DNA of 54,619 bases from an uncultured bacterium. GTDB lineage: Bacteria > Actinomycetota > Coriobacteriia > Coriobacteriales > Eggerthellaceae. Location of the stretch: assembly GCA_905214325.1 (NCBI GenBank), contig CAJMLT010000006.1, positions 1 to 54,619 of the forward strand. The letters are read 5' to 3'. Each line of letters starts with the position of its first letter. Within the stretch, counting starts at the first letter, position 1. The position numbers and the translations under genes were made by a program. The notes beneath the pieces were generated by a model. The model ran no database searches. It was not told the origin of the DNA and saw only the letters and a program-made list of their open reading frames with translations. Positions 16,144-23,560 of this stretch are shown here, piece by piece.

Positions 16144-16172
16144 TTGGCGCGGCGATGAGAATCCGCTATAAT
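16144..16172 (+). promoter_or_regulatory. Promoter of tRNA-Leu
   Basis: TTGGCG (16144-16149) and TATAAT (16167-16172) are separated by 17 bp and end 10 bp before the tRNA. This is the best housekeeping-type promoter in the window. Confidence 0.8.
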
Positions 16173-16182
16173 CCTATCTTGC

Positions 16183-16266
16183 GCCCGAGTGGCGGAATGG
16201 CAGACGCGGCGGTCTCAAAAACCGTTGTCGAAAGACGTGCGAGTTCAACTCTCGCCTCGGGCACCA
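16183..16266 (+). tRNA. tRNA-Leu (CAA anticodon)
   Basis: The acceptor arms GCCCGAG (16183-16189) and CTCGGGC (16256-16262) pair perfectly, followed by A and an encoded CCA (16264-16266). The anticodon stem GCGGT/ACCGT carries the loop CTCAAAA, so the anticodon is CAA and reads UUG. The TpsiC arm GCGAG-TTCAACT-CTCGC and a long variable arm (about TGTCGAAAGACG) mark it as a class II leucine tRNA. A promoter and terminator flank it. Confidence 0.96.
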
Positions 16267-16279
16267 GTTCAGCGCAGAG

Positions 16280-16313
16280 TGACTCCTTGCTTGCAAGGGG
16301 TCATTTTTTATTT
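16280..16313 (+). terminator. Terminator after tRNA-Leu
   Basis: TGACTCCTTGC (16280-16290) pairs with GCAAGGGGTCA (16293-16303), one G-T pair, and is followed by TTTTTTATTT. It is a canonical intrinsic terminator for the tRNA transcript. Confidence 0.85.
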
Positions 16314-16451
16314 GACTCCTCCTGACCCTTCGTTTCTCCTGATCGTCCTGTGCCATACTCGTTCGTGCTTGTCTTCGGAATCGGGCTTATGACTTGGTCT
16401 CGGAAGACGGGGCAATCGTATTTTCCATCTCCCGACCAAGAAGGTTGCAGC

Positions 16452-17699
16452 ATGTCAGAAGAGTCTCCGCGAACCAAAGGCCGATCGGAGGACTCCTCGA
16501 AGAAGGACATCTCCGCGACCCCCGAATCCATTCTCACCGGTGGTTATGTTGCCGATTCGAAGCAAGGCAAGAAGGGTAAACGTCAAAAACGTTTCACCGT
16601 GCTGGACTTCAAGAAATTGGAGCCATGGCAGCGGCGCCGTGTTGTGGGCTGGATTCTGGGTACGTTCATCATAGCCGTTGCGATATTGGCGGCAACGTGT
16701 ATCTACCTGCATAATGCCGGGGAAGAAGAGGAATCGTCGTGGTGGGACCCGAATGCCGCTTGGGTTGTCGATGCACTGGATGATGCGGAGTCGAAAGCTT
16801 CATCCTATGGTGCCACTGAAGTAACCGTCGGCAGCTATGTGGACAACGTTACCGATGTTTCCATAAAGAATTCGTCCTACAGCGTGACCATGGAAGTGTG
16901 GTTCAAGTGGGATGGACGGCCCGATTTGGACATGGCGCACAATTTCGGTGTCTATAAGGGGAAAGTCAACAGCCGGGAAGTATTGGTTGATGTTACCGAA
17001 GGCACCACCCGCTACCAACTGGTGAGGACGAGCGTTACGGCCAGCAAAGTGTTTTACACCACCCGCTTCCCCTTGGGTAAACACCAGCTGCGCCTCTATC
17101 TCGAGTCCGACTACGGTGCCCGTGATGTCATATTCAACGTGGATCGGGGCAACTGCTCCATCAATGACAGTGCCCGTACCGCTGGCTTCGTGGTTACGGG
17201 GGTTGATTGGGGAGAAGCGGCCTACACCTATCCCAATACGGAAGGCAACCCCACTCTTTCCGAACCGACGACCCTTTCCGAAATGGTTACCGCCATCAAT
17301 TTGGAACGAGACGGATTGGGTCTGTATCTGAAATGTTTCATAGCCATGTACGGCACATCGCTGTGGTGTCTGATCATGCTCTATATCTGCGGCCACCATC
17401 GGGTTGACCCCTTGGGCATGATCCCGGCCGCTCTTTTCGGCACCGTTTCCAACATCATGGTGGGTGCGGCGCTTCTTCCCGATGCACTCGATGCCGGCTT
17501 GCTCGAATTCGTCAACTGCTGGGGTATTCTCACCATCTTGCTTTGTGCGGGAACCATCATTCAGGTGAACAACATCCGATCCGAGCATGGTCGCAAAGAT
17601 GAACGCTTTGCCGGGTTCTTCGGGCGGGCCATGTTCTACTCGATAGCGTTTCTGGCAGTCGTCGGCAATATCGCTTTGCCGTTGTCCGCCGTTCTGTAA
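16452..17699 (+). CDS. Channel-like membrane protein (pentameric ligand-gated channel outline / DUF4436-like)
   Basis: I start at ATG 16452 (415 aa); the ORF is open back to 16350 but without a start signal. Layout: cytoplasmic basic region 1-62, a membrane helix about 64-86, a beta-rich extracytoplasmic domain about 95-285, then four membrane helices (about 290-313, 318-342, 350-372, 389-412) with a short cytoplasmic loop before the last. The extracytoplasmic domain has Val-Trp-Phe-Lys-Trp-Asp (149-154) and Arg-Phe-Pro-Leu-Gly (205-209), the place where pentameric ligand-gated channels have Phe-Pro-Phe-Asp. The helix-2 start Arg-Val-Asp-Pro-Leu-Gly-Met and helix-3 entry Leu-Leu-Pro also parallel that superfamily. 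The actinobacterial DUF4436 family has a similar plan. The extra N-terminal helix is unusual. A potassium-channel gene starts 11 bp later, which supports a role in ion flow; this is inference. Confidence 0.6.
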   Translation: MSEESPRTKGRSEDSSKKDISATPESILTGGYVADSKQGKKGKRQKRFTVLDFKKLEPWQRRRVVGWILGTFIIAVAILAATCIYLHNAGEEEESSWWDPNAAWVVDALDDAESKASSYGATEVTVGSYVDNVTDVSIKNSSYSVTMEVWFKWDGRPDLDMAHNFGVYKGKVNSREVLVDVTEGTTRYQLVRTSVTASKVFYTTRFPLGKHQLRLYLESDYGARDVIFNVDRGNCSINDSARTAGFVVTGVDWGEAAYTYPNTEGNPTLSEPTTLSEMVTAINLERDGLGLYLKCFIAMYGTSLWCLIMLYICGHHRVDPLGMIPAALFGTVSNIMVGAALLPDALDAGLLEFVNCWGILTILLCAGTIIQVNNIRSEHGRKDERFAGFFGRAMFYSIAFLAVVGNIALPLSAVL

Positions 17700-17710
17700 C
17701 GGGTGATTCT

Positions 17711-19066
17711 ATGCGTTATCGTCTGTATCAGATCATCGAGCGCGCGGGTGAGGGCGACCGCCCTAGTCGCATCTACGACATCTTCATCGTATGTGTGGCG
17801 CTGCTGTCGCTGGTGCCCCTTATGTTCAAAGAGTGGAATGACGTTCTACAATGGTGGGATCTGATCACGGTTTACCTCCTGCTGTTCGACTACGTGCTCC
17901 GTTGGCTCACCAACGATTTCCGCAGAGGGAAAAAGGGGTGGCGGGCGGCGATCGCCTACCCGTTTCGCCCCATGGCGATAATCGATCTGCTGGCTATCCT
18001 GCCCTCACTCGGCCTCATTCCCGCCGGCTTCGCCGTTCTCCGTGTTTTGCGCGTGGTGCGTCTTTTGCGCTATTCCCGCAGCCTGACGCTGGTTACCAAC
18101 GTGTTCGCCGCCGAGAAGGACACGCTTCTTTCCGTTCTCGTTCTCGCTATCGGCTACATTTTCGTTTCCGCACTCGTGATGTTCGTCTACGAGCCCGATA
18201 CGTTCGATACCTTCTTCGGTGCCCTCTATTGGGCTACCACGGCACTCACCACGGTGGGCTATGGTGATGTGTACCCCACCTCCGATGTAGGCAAACTCAT
18301 ATCCATGGTGTCATCGTTGTTCGGGGTGGCGATCATCGCGCTTCCCGCCGGTATCGTTACCGGTGGTTTTCTGGAAGAGCTGAAGAAATCGAACGAGGAT
18401 CCGACCTACTATGCAACGGCTGACGATGTGGCCTATGAAGTCCATGGATGGCAAGGGGAGGGTATCGGTGCCTTTTGCCGTAGTCATAGGCGATTCATTC
18501 GCTATGCCGTCATCATGGCGGTTTGCGTGATCGTGAATACCGTTTTCTATGAGTTGGCATCCGCTATGGGCTGGCCCGTGTGGCTCGATTCCACCGGTAC
18601 GGCGCTGGCGGCGTTCATTCTCGGGCCGGCACCGGGAGTCATCGTCGCTCTTCTCAATAACCTGTATCTGTGCGTCACACACTACAGCGCGAGCAATATC
18701 GTGTATTTTGCGACCAGCGCTTTGGTTGCCTTGACGTTTGCCTGTCTGCTGCGCCCCTTATGCGGCACGTGGCGTCAACGTCCCTTCCATGCGATGGTAA
18801 CCGTTCTGGTGGCGCTTGTTCTGTTGGTGGTCGGTGTCAGCGCTTTGGACACGCTGTTTCTCTCTTGGTTGCAAGGTGGCATCTCCACCGATGCCGAAGA
18901 GCTCGCGCTGATCGGGTCCGTCTATTCGTTCGGCATCCACGACCGGCTGCTGGCCGATTTCGGCGGACTGCTGCTCATCCGCCTGTTCGACACCGCTGCG
19001 ATGGTGGTGATCGTCACTGTGGTGTGGAACCTCATTCCCAGGCGTTATCGCGCGGCAAAGAAATAA
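17711..19066 (+). CDS. Voltage-gated-type K+ channel fused to an ECF S-component-like domain
   Basis: The 451-aa protein begins 11 bp after the previous gene. Residues about 20-225 form a six-helix channel: a voltage-sensor helix S4 with Arg at 111, 114, 117, 120 and 123, then the pore with Thr-Thr-Val-Gly-Tyr-Gly-Asp (180-186), the potassium selectivity filter, and S6 ending in Pro-Ala-Gly-Ile-Val-Thr-Gly-Gly-Phe. A cytoplasmic linker (about 222-262) leads to a second domain of five to six helices (about 262-441). Its Leu-Asp-Ser-Thr-Gly-Thr-Ala-Leu-Ala-Ala, Leu-Gly-Pro-x-Pro-Gly and Leu-Asn-Asn-Leu (292-318) resemble ECF-transporter S-components and the same domain in sensor kinases. Known bacterial Kv channels end after S6 or have cytoplasmic domains, so a second membrane domain is unusual. 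It may let a bound ligand gate the channel. Confidence 0.85.
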   Translation: MRYRLYQIIERAGEGDRPSRIYDIFIVCVALLSLVPLMFKEWNDVLQWWDLITVYLLLFDYVLRWLTNDFRRGKKGWRAAIAYPFRPMAIIDLLAILPSLGLIPAGFAVLRVLRVVRLLRYSRSLTLVTNVFAAEKDTLLSVLVLAIGYIFVSALVMFVYEPDTFDTFFGALYWATTALTTVGYGDVYPTSDVGKLISMVSSLFGVAIIALPAGIVTGGFLEELKKSNEDPTYYATADDVAYEVHGWQGEGIGAFCRSHRRFIRYAVIMAVCVIVNTVFYELASAMGWPVWLDSTGTALAAFILGPAPGVIVALLNNLYLCVTHYSASNIVYFATSALVALTFACLLRPLCGTWRQRPFHAMVTVLVALVLLVVGVSALDTLFLSWLQGGISTDAEELALIGSVYSFGIHDRLLADFGGLLLIRLFDTAAMVVIVTVVWNLIPRRYRAAKK

Positions 19067-19101
19067 CCCCGACCCGCACGATGAGGCGGATCGGGGTTAT
19101 T
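19062..19101. terminator. Bidirectional terminator between channel and Nramp-like genes
   Basis: AATAACCCCGA (19062-19072) pairs with TCGGGGTTATT (19091-19101); the stem extends inward with CCGC/GCGG (19074-19077, 19086-19089) past one mismatch. It covers the channel stop codon. On the minus strand the stem is followed by TCTTTG, on the plus strand by CGTCGG, so it is more canonical for the Nramp-side transcript. Confidence 0.7.
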
Positions 19102-19144
19102 CGTCGGCTTCCGTGGGGGAAGGCCGATGGTGTTCGTGTGGTTG

Positions 19145-20392
19145 CTACATACCGATCAGTTTCTGCAACGAAGCGAAGAAACTATTGAGGTTGCGGTAGC
19201 AGATGAACAGGGTGATCGCGATGATGACGACACCCGCCGCATTGGCGAAGATGTGGTTGCGATATTTGCCCAAGGTCTTGCTGTTGGCGCAGAACATGAC
19301 GAAGAACGCGATAAGGGGAAGCAGGATGGCATTTGCACCCTGAGCGACCAAGATGAGCTGCGTGGGAGATGCGCCCAAAACGATAGCCATGATGACACCG
19401 CAGAGCAGAACGACGATCCAGATGATCTTGAAGCGGATATCCTTCAGGCCCTTCTTCCATCCCAAAACACCATTGGTGGCATAAGCTGCCGAAAGAGGCG
19501 CGGTGATGGCGGAGGAGAAGCCGGCGGCCAGAAGACCGAGGGCGATCATCCATGTTGACCAGTCGCCCAGAAGGGGAGCGAGCGCCAAAGCCATGTCGGC
19601 GCCGTTTTTCACCGTGGTGCCGGTGCCGAAGATGTTGGCGGCGGCGCAGATGAGGATGGCCATGGAAATGAGACCACCCAACCCGATGGACAAAACGGCA
19701 TCGAAGCGTGCTTCGCCGATCTGCTCGGGATCCTTCCAGCGCTCAGAAGCCGAGGAGGCGTGGAGGAACAGGTTGTAAGGGACGATGGTCGTGCCGATGA
19801 GGCCGATGACGGTCAAGAAGCCGGTCTGGTCATTGGAAGGCAGGCTGGGGGTGAAGAGTCCCATGACGACGGCGCCCCAGTCGGGTGACGATGCGAAAGC
19901 GGTGACGAGGAACACCAGTCCCATGAAAACGACGATGGCGGTGAGGATCTTCTCGATGACCTTGTAGCTGCCTATCCACAAGATGATGAAGGCGAGAATG
20001 CCGATGACGACCGCGATAGGGGCGAGGGGAATGGATCCCCCGACGGCCTGAATACCCAGGATGCCGCCGGTGATGTTGCCGGTTTCGTAGGCTATGTTGC
20101 CGATGAAGATGGCTACGATAACAATCGCTATGGCAATCCCTTTGAGAACCTTGTTGGGAATGCGATCGCGAATATTTTCGCCGAGACCTTCACCGCTGAT
20201 GATGCCGATACGGGCCGACATTTCCTGGAAGATGATGGTTGCGATGGTTGCGAAAAGCAAAGCCCAAAGCATGGTGTAGCCGTAGCTTGCACCGGAGAGG
20301 GTACACGTGGTGACGGTGCCGGGTCCGATGAACGCGGCGGCCACAAGAGCACCGGGTCCGATGTTCTTGATCTTTTGCGCGAGAGAACTCAT
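19145..20392 (-). CDS. Nramp-family transporter lacking the canonical metal motifs (YcsG-like)
   Basis: I start at ATG 20392 behind AAAGGAG (415 aa, about 11 membrane helices). The fold is clearly Nramp/SLC11. However, the helix-1 motif Asp-Pro-Gly-Asn is Gly-Pro-Gly-Thr (23-26), and the helix-6 motif Met-Pro-His is Val-Pro-Tyr (204-206) followed by Asn-Leu-Phe-Leu-His. Transition-metal Nramps use that Asp, Asn and Met to bind Mn2+ or Fe2+. From memory, Nramp-related magnesium transporters (NRMT), one described from Eggerthella lenta, also alter these motifs. The gene follows pxpA on the same strand, as ycsG (Nramp family) sits in the Bacillus subtilis ycsF-ycsG-ycsI-kipI-kipA cluster. The cargo could therefore be Mg2+, another cation or even 5-oxoproline; sequence alone does not decide. 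Confidence 0.85.
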   Translation of the reverse strand: MSSLAQKIKNIGPGALVAAAFIGPGTVTTCTLSGASYGYTMLWALLFATIATIIFQEMSARIGIISGEGLGENIRDRIPNKVLKGIAIAIVIVAIFIGNIAYETGNITGGILGIQAVGGSIPLAPIAVVIGILAFIILWIGSYKVIEKILTAIVVFMGLVFLVTAFASSPDWGAVVMGLFTPSLPSNDQTGFLTVIGLIGTTIVPYNLFLHASSASERWKDPEQIGEARFDAVLSIGLGGLISMAILICAAANIFGTGTTVKNGADMALALAPLLGDWSTWMIALGLLAAGFSSAITAPLSAAYATNGVLGWKKGLKDIRFKIIWIVVLLCGVIMAIVLGASPTQLILVAQGANAILLPLIAFFVMFCANSKTLGKYRNHIFANAAGVVIIAITLFICYRNLNSFFASLQKLIGM

Positions 20393-20455
20393 GCAAACGC
20401 TCCTTTCTTTGAGTTGTTGAATCCGAATGTATCGAAGAGGATGAGTCCATTGTGC

Positions 20456-20475
20456 CGATACGACGTTTCGTATCG
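20456..20475. promoter_or_regulatory. Perfect palindrome upstream of the Nramp-like gene
   Basis: CGATACGA (20456-20463) and TCGTATCG (20468-20475) flank CGTT, 64 bp upstream of the Nramp-like start and downstream of pxpA. An ATCGAAG half-like sequence occurs at 20431-20437. It is a candidate operator or leader hairpin. The rest of the 220-bp gap shows no gene. Confidence 0.4.
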
Positions 20476-20612
20476 TGGTCCCACCGAGGGAATTCATCAG
20501 GTTGTTACATTGGGAAGTGACGACGCCCACCTCGATCGAAGCCATCACTTTAGCACATAAAAGTTACACATCAGCCGATCGGAGAGCGTATATCGGTAAA
20601 GGATGTTTTGTA

Positions 20613-21368
20613 TCAGAGGGGGCGGATGGCTATGTTGGCGACCGCAAGCGCTTCACGTATGCGTGAGACGAATTCGAGGGCGTGGACATTGTCCCCATGG
20701 ACGCAGACCGTATCGACGGTGATCTCGATGGTCTTTCCTGTGACCGAGGTGATGGTCCCTTCCTTCAGGACATGGAGGAGGCGTTCGATGGCGATGTCCT
20801 CATCGGTGATGAGTGCGTCGGGGTGACTGCGGGAGACGAGTACCCCCTCGTCGGTGTAGTTTCGGTCGGTGAAGAACTCATGCGCGCTGCAGAGGCCGTA
20901 TTCCGTACCCGCTTCGACGAGGCGGCTGTTGGCGAGGCCCACCAATACGAGCGACGGATCGAAATCGTGGACCGCCTTCGCCACGGCACGGGCCAGGTCT
21001 TTGTCGACACCGCAGCGGTTGTAGAGTTGTCCGTGGGGTTTCACGTGGGTGAGATGCGTGCCTGCGGCTGCGCAGTGGGCACTGAGCGCCCCTATCTGAT
21101 AGAGAACATAGCAGTAGGCTTCGTCGGGGGAAAGCGCCATATCCCGGCGACCGAATCCCTGCAGATCGGGATAGCCGGGATGGGCACCGATGGCGATGCC
21201 GGCTTCATGGGCGAGCGCCACGGTGTTTCTCATGACCAAGGGGTCTCCCGCATGCATGCCGCAGGCGATGTTGCAGCTCGAAACGAGGGGAAGCACCTTG
21301 TCGTCGAGACCGAGCGTGTAGCGTCCGAAACTTTCTCCGAGATCGCAGTTGAGGTCGACATGGGTCAT
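20613..21368 (-). CDS. pxpA: 5-oxoprolinase subunit PxpA (LamB/YcsF family)
   Basis: PxpA acts with PxpB and PxpC to open 5-oxoproline (pyroglutamate) to glutamate using ATP. The 251-aa protein starts at ATG 21368 behind AAAAGGAAGGGG. Family landmarks are the N-terminal Asp-Leu-Asn-Cys-Asp-Leu-Gly-Glu-type segment (Val-Asp-Leu-Asn-Cys-Asp-Leu-Gly-Glu-Ser-Phe-Gly), Ser-x-Asn-Ile-Ala-Cys-Gly-x-His-Ala-Gly-Asp, Gly-Ala-His-Pro-Gly-Tyr-Pro-Asp, and His-Val-Lys-Pro-His-Gly-x-Leu-Tyr-Asn. It is the distal gene of the pxp run, 17 bp after the DUF1445 gene. Confidence 0.96.
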   Translation of the reverse strand: MTHVDLNCDLGESFGRYTLGLDDKVLPLVSSCNIACGMHAGDPLVMRNTVALAHEAGIAIGAHPGYPDLQGFGRRDMALSPDEAYCYVLYQIGALSAHCAAAGTHLTHVKPHGQLYNRCGVDKDLARAVAKAVHDFDPSLVLVGLANSRLVEAGTEYGLCSAHEFFTDRNYTDEGVLVSRSHPDALITDEDIAIERLLHVLKEGTITSVTGKTIEITVDTVCVHGDNVHALEFVSRIREALAVANIAIRPL

Positions 21369-21385
21369 GGGTTCCCCTTCCTTTT

Positions 21386-22189
21386 CTAGCCGCGCAGGTT
21401 GATGTTTTTGGTATCGGTGATGAGCATGCAGCCGGGGGCATGGGTGATGGCGAATTCCGGTTTGACGTTCATGACGATGGATTGGGGAGTCACGCCGCAT
21501 GCCCAGAAAACGGGAACCTCACCCTCGCGGATTTCCACCGGATCACCGAAGTCGGGTTTGGAGATGTCTTCGATGCCGATAACCGACGGGTCACCGATGT
21601 GGATGGGAGCACCATGCACCTGAGGAATGGCCCCCGAAAGCATGACGGCCTCTACGATCTGGTTGTAAGGAAGCGGCCTCATGGAAACGACCATTTTCCC
21701 GCTCATCATGCCGGCCGGTTCACAGTCGATCGAAGTCATGTACATGGAAACGTTGCGCCCCATGGTGTTGTGTCGCATTTCTATTCCGGCTTCCACGAGG
21801 TCCGATTCGAAGGAGAAGGAGCAACCGATGACGAAAGACACCAAGTCGTCACGCCAGTATGAGCTGACGTCGGTCACCTCTTCGGTCATGACGCCGTTGC
21901 GGTAGATGCGGTAGCGGGGGAAATCCGTTGCGATATCGCAATCGTCGGCGCAGATGCGTGCCAAACGTGCTCCTTCGTCGGTCACTTCGAGAAGTGGGCA
22001 GGGCTTGGGGTTGCGCTGGGCGAAGAGCAGGAAATCATAGGCCTGGGCTTTGGGCAGTACGATGAGATTGGCTTGGGCGAAACCGGGACAGTATCCGCTG
22101 GTGGGCTTATCCCATGCCCCCGAGCGTATGAGCTTACGCGCTTCGAGGGGGGTTGCTTCGTGCATCCGTTGTTCGAGCGTCTTGTCCAT
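21386..22189 (-). CDS. DUF1445 putative hydro-lyase (YcsI family)
   Basis: The 267-aa protein matches the YcsI/DUF1445 family, whose eukaryotic relative is the D-glutamate cyclase domain that turns D-glutamate into 5-oxoproline. Recognisable parts are Arg-Ser-Gly-x-Trp-x-x-Pro-Thr-Ser-Gly-Tyr-Cys-Pro-Gly-Phe-x-Gln-Ala-Asn, Asp-Phe-Pro-x-Tyr-Arg, Phe-x-Ile-Gly-Cys-Ser-Phe-Ser-Phe, Phe-Trp-Ala-Cys-Gly-Val-Thr-Pro-Gln and Thr-His-Ala-Pro-Gly. It lies between accC and pxpA with gaps of 3 and 17 bp, so it is in the 5-oxoprolinase transcript and may feed 5-oxoproline into it. The enzymatic role in bacteria is not firmly known. Confidence 0.92.
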   Translation of the reverse strand: MDKTLEQRMHEATPLEARKLIRSGAWDKPTSGYCPGFAQANLIVLPKAQAYDFLLFAQRNPKPCPLLEVTDEGARLARICADDCDIATDFPRYRIYRNGVMTEEVTDVSSYWRDDLVSFVIGCSFSFESDLVEAGIEMRHNTMGRNVSMYMTSIDCEPAGMMSGKMVVSMRPLPYNQIVEAVMLSGAIPQVHGAPIHIGDPSVIGIEDISKPDFGDPVEIREGEVPVFWACGVTPQSIVMNVKPEFAITHAPGCMLITDTKNINLRG

Positions 22190-22192
22190 GAA

Positions 22193-23542
22193 TCACACCT
22201 CGCCTTTCAGAAATTTCTCAATGAAGCTGGTATCGACGTTACCCGATTTGAACGTCTCGTTTTCCATGATGGCGTATTGGAAGTCGAGATTGGTCTTCAC
22301 GCCGAGGATGACCATCTCGTCGAGGGCCTGGCGCATCTTGGCGATGGCTTCCATGCGGTTTGCGCCACGGACGATGATCTTGGCGATCATGGAATCGTAG
22401 AAGGGCGTGATCTCGAAGCCGTCGTAGGTGGCGGTGTCGATGCGTACGCCGTTGCCGCCGGGCAGGTGGGTTTGGGTGATGATGCCCGGAGAGGGGAAGA
22501 AGTGGTTTTCCGGCTCCTCGGCGTTGATGCGGCATTCGATGGCGTGACCGCTCATGATTATTTCCTCCTGCGTGAAGGAGAGCGGCTCTCCCGCGGCTAC
22601 GCGGATCATCTCGCGGATCAGGTCGATGCGGGTCACCATTTCCGTCACGGGATGCTCCACCTGAATACGGGTGTTCATCTCCATGAAGTAGAAGTTGCGG
22701 TCTTTGTCCACCAGAAATTCGACGGTGCCGGCGGAGGTGTAGCCCACCGCCCGGGCTGCACGGACGGCCGTTTCCATCATCTGGGCACGCACGTCCTCGT
22801 CGATGAAGGGCGAGGGGCTTTCCTCGATCATCTTTTGGTGGTTGCGCTGGATGGAACAGTCACGCTCGCCGAGGGAGACCACGTTGCCGTGCGTGTCACC
22901 GACGATTTGGACTTCGAGATGGCGGGGGTTAATGATCGCCTTCTCGAGGTACATCGTGTTATCTCCGAAGGCGTTGACGCTTTCGCGTTGGGCGATGCTG
23001 AAGGCGTCGAGGAAATCATCTTCGCTTTCCGAAATGCGCATGCCCTTACCGCCGCCGCCCGAAGAGGCCTTGATCATGATGGGCCAGCCGATGGTGTGTG
23101 CCAGAGCAAGTGCGTGATCGGGGGAATGTACGGCTTCCTTGCCGCCGGGGACAACGGGTATGCCGGCCTCCATCATGGTTTTACGGGCCTGGCTTTTGTT
23201 GCCCATACGATCGATGACTTCGGGTGTGGGGCCGATGAAGGCCACACCGTTTTCCCGACACAGCTTGGCGAAAGTGGCGTTTTCCGAGAGGAAACCGTAA
23301 CCGGGATGGATGGCGTCGACCCCCAGCCCCTTCGCTGCCGATATGATGGCTTGGATGTTGAGGTAGCTGTCGCGCGCGGGTGCCGGCCCGATGCAGACGG
23401 ATTCGTCGGCGAGATAGGTGTGGAGGGCATGGCGATCAGCCGTGGAATAGACGGCTACCGTTTTGATGTCCATGGTGGAACAGGCGCGTATGATGCGACA
23501 GGCGATCTCGCCGCGGTTGGCTATGAGGATCTTGTTGAACAT
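22193..23542 (-). CDS. accC: Biotin carboxylase subunit of acetyl-CoA carboxylase type
   Basis: This 449-aa ATP-grasp enzyme carboxylates the biotin on its carrier protein with bicarbonate and ATP. It opens Phe-Asn-Lys-Ile-Leu-Ile-Ala-Asn-Arg-Gly-Glu-Ile-Ala and has the ATP-lid Gly-Gly-Gly-Gly-Lys-Gly-Met-Arg, Met-Glu-Met-Asn-Thr-Arg-Ile-Gln-Val-Glu-His and the C-terminal biotin-carboxylase domain. Length is typical. It lies 18 bp after accB and 3 bp before the DUF1445 gene. No carboxyltransferase genes accA/accD are in the window, so in this cluster the pair probably works with PxpB/PxpC or supplies a carboxyltransferase encoded elsewhere. Confidence 0.97.
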   Translation of the reverse strand: MFNKILIANRGEIACRIIRACSTMDIKTVAVYSTADRHALHTYLADESVCIGPAPARDSYLNIQAIISAAKGLGVDAIHPGYGFLSENATFAKLCRENGVAFIGPTPEVIDRMGNKSQARKTMMEAGIPVVPGGKEAVHSPDHALALAHTIGWPIMIKASSGGGGKGMRISESEDDFLDAFSIAQRESVNAFGDNTMYLEKAIINPRHLEVQIVGDTHGNVVSLGERDCSIQRNHQKMIEESPSPFIDEDVRAQMMETAVRAARAVGYTSAGTVEFLVDKDRNFYFMEMNTRIQVEHPVTEMVTRIDLIREMIRVAAGEPLSFTQEEIIMSGHAIECRINAEEPENHFFPSPGIITQTHLPGGNGVRIDTATYDGFEITPFYDSMIAKIIVRGANRMEAIAKMRQALDEMVILGVKTNLDFQYAIMENETFKSGNVDTSFIEKFLKGEV

Positions 23543-23560
23543 GGTTGTTCCTCCAAGGCG

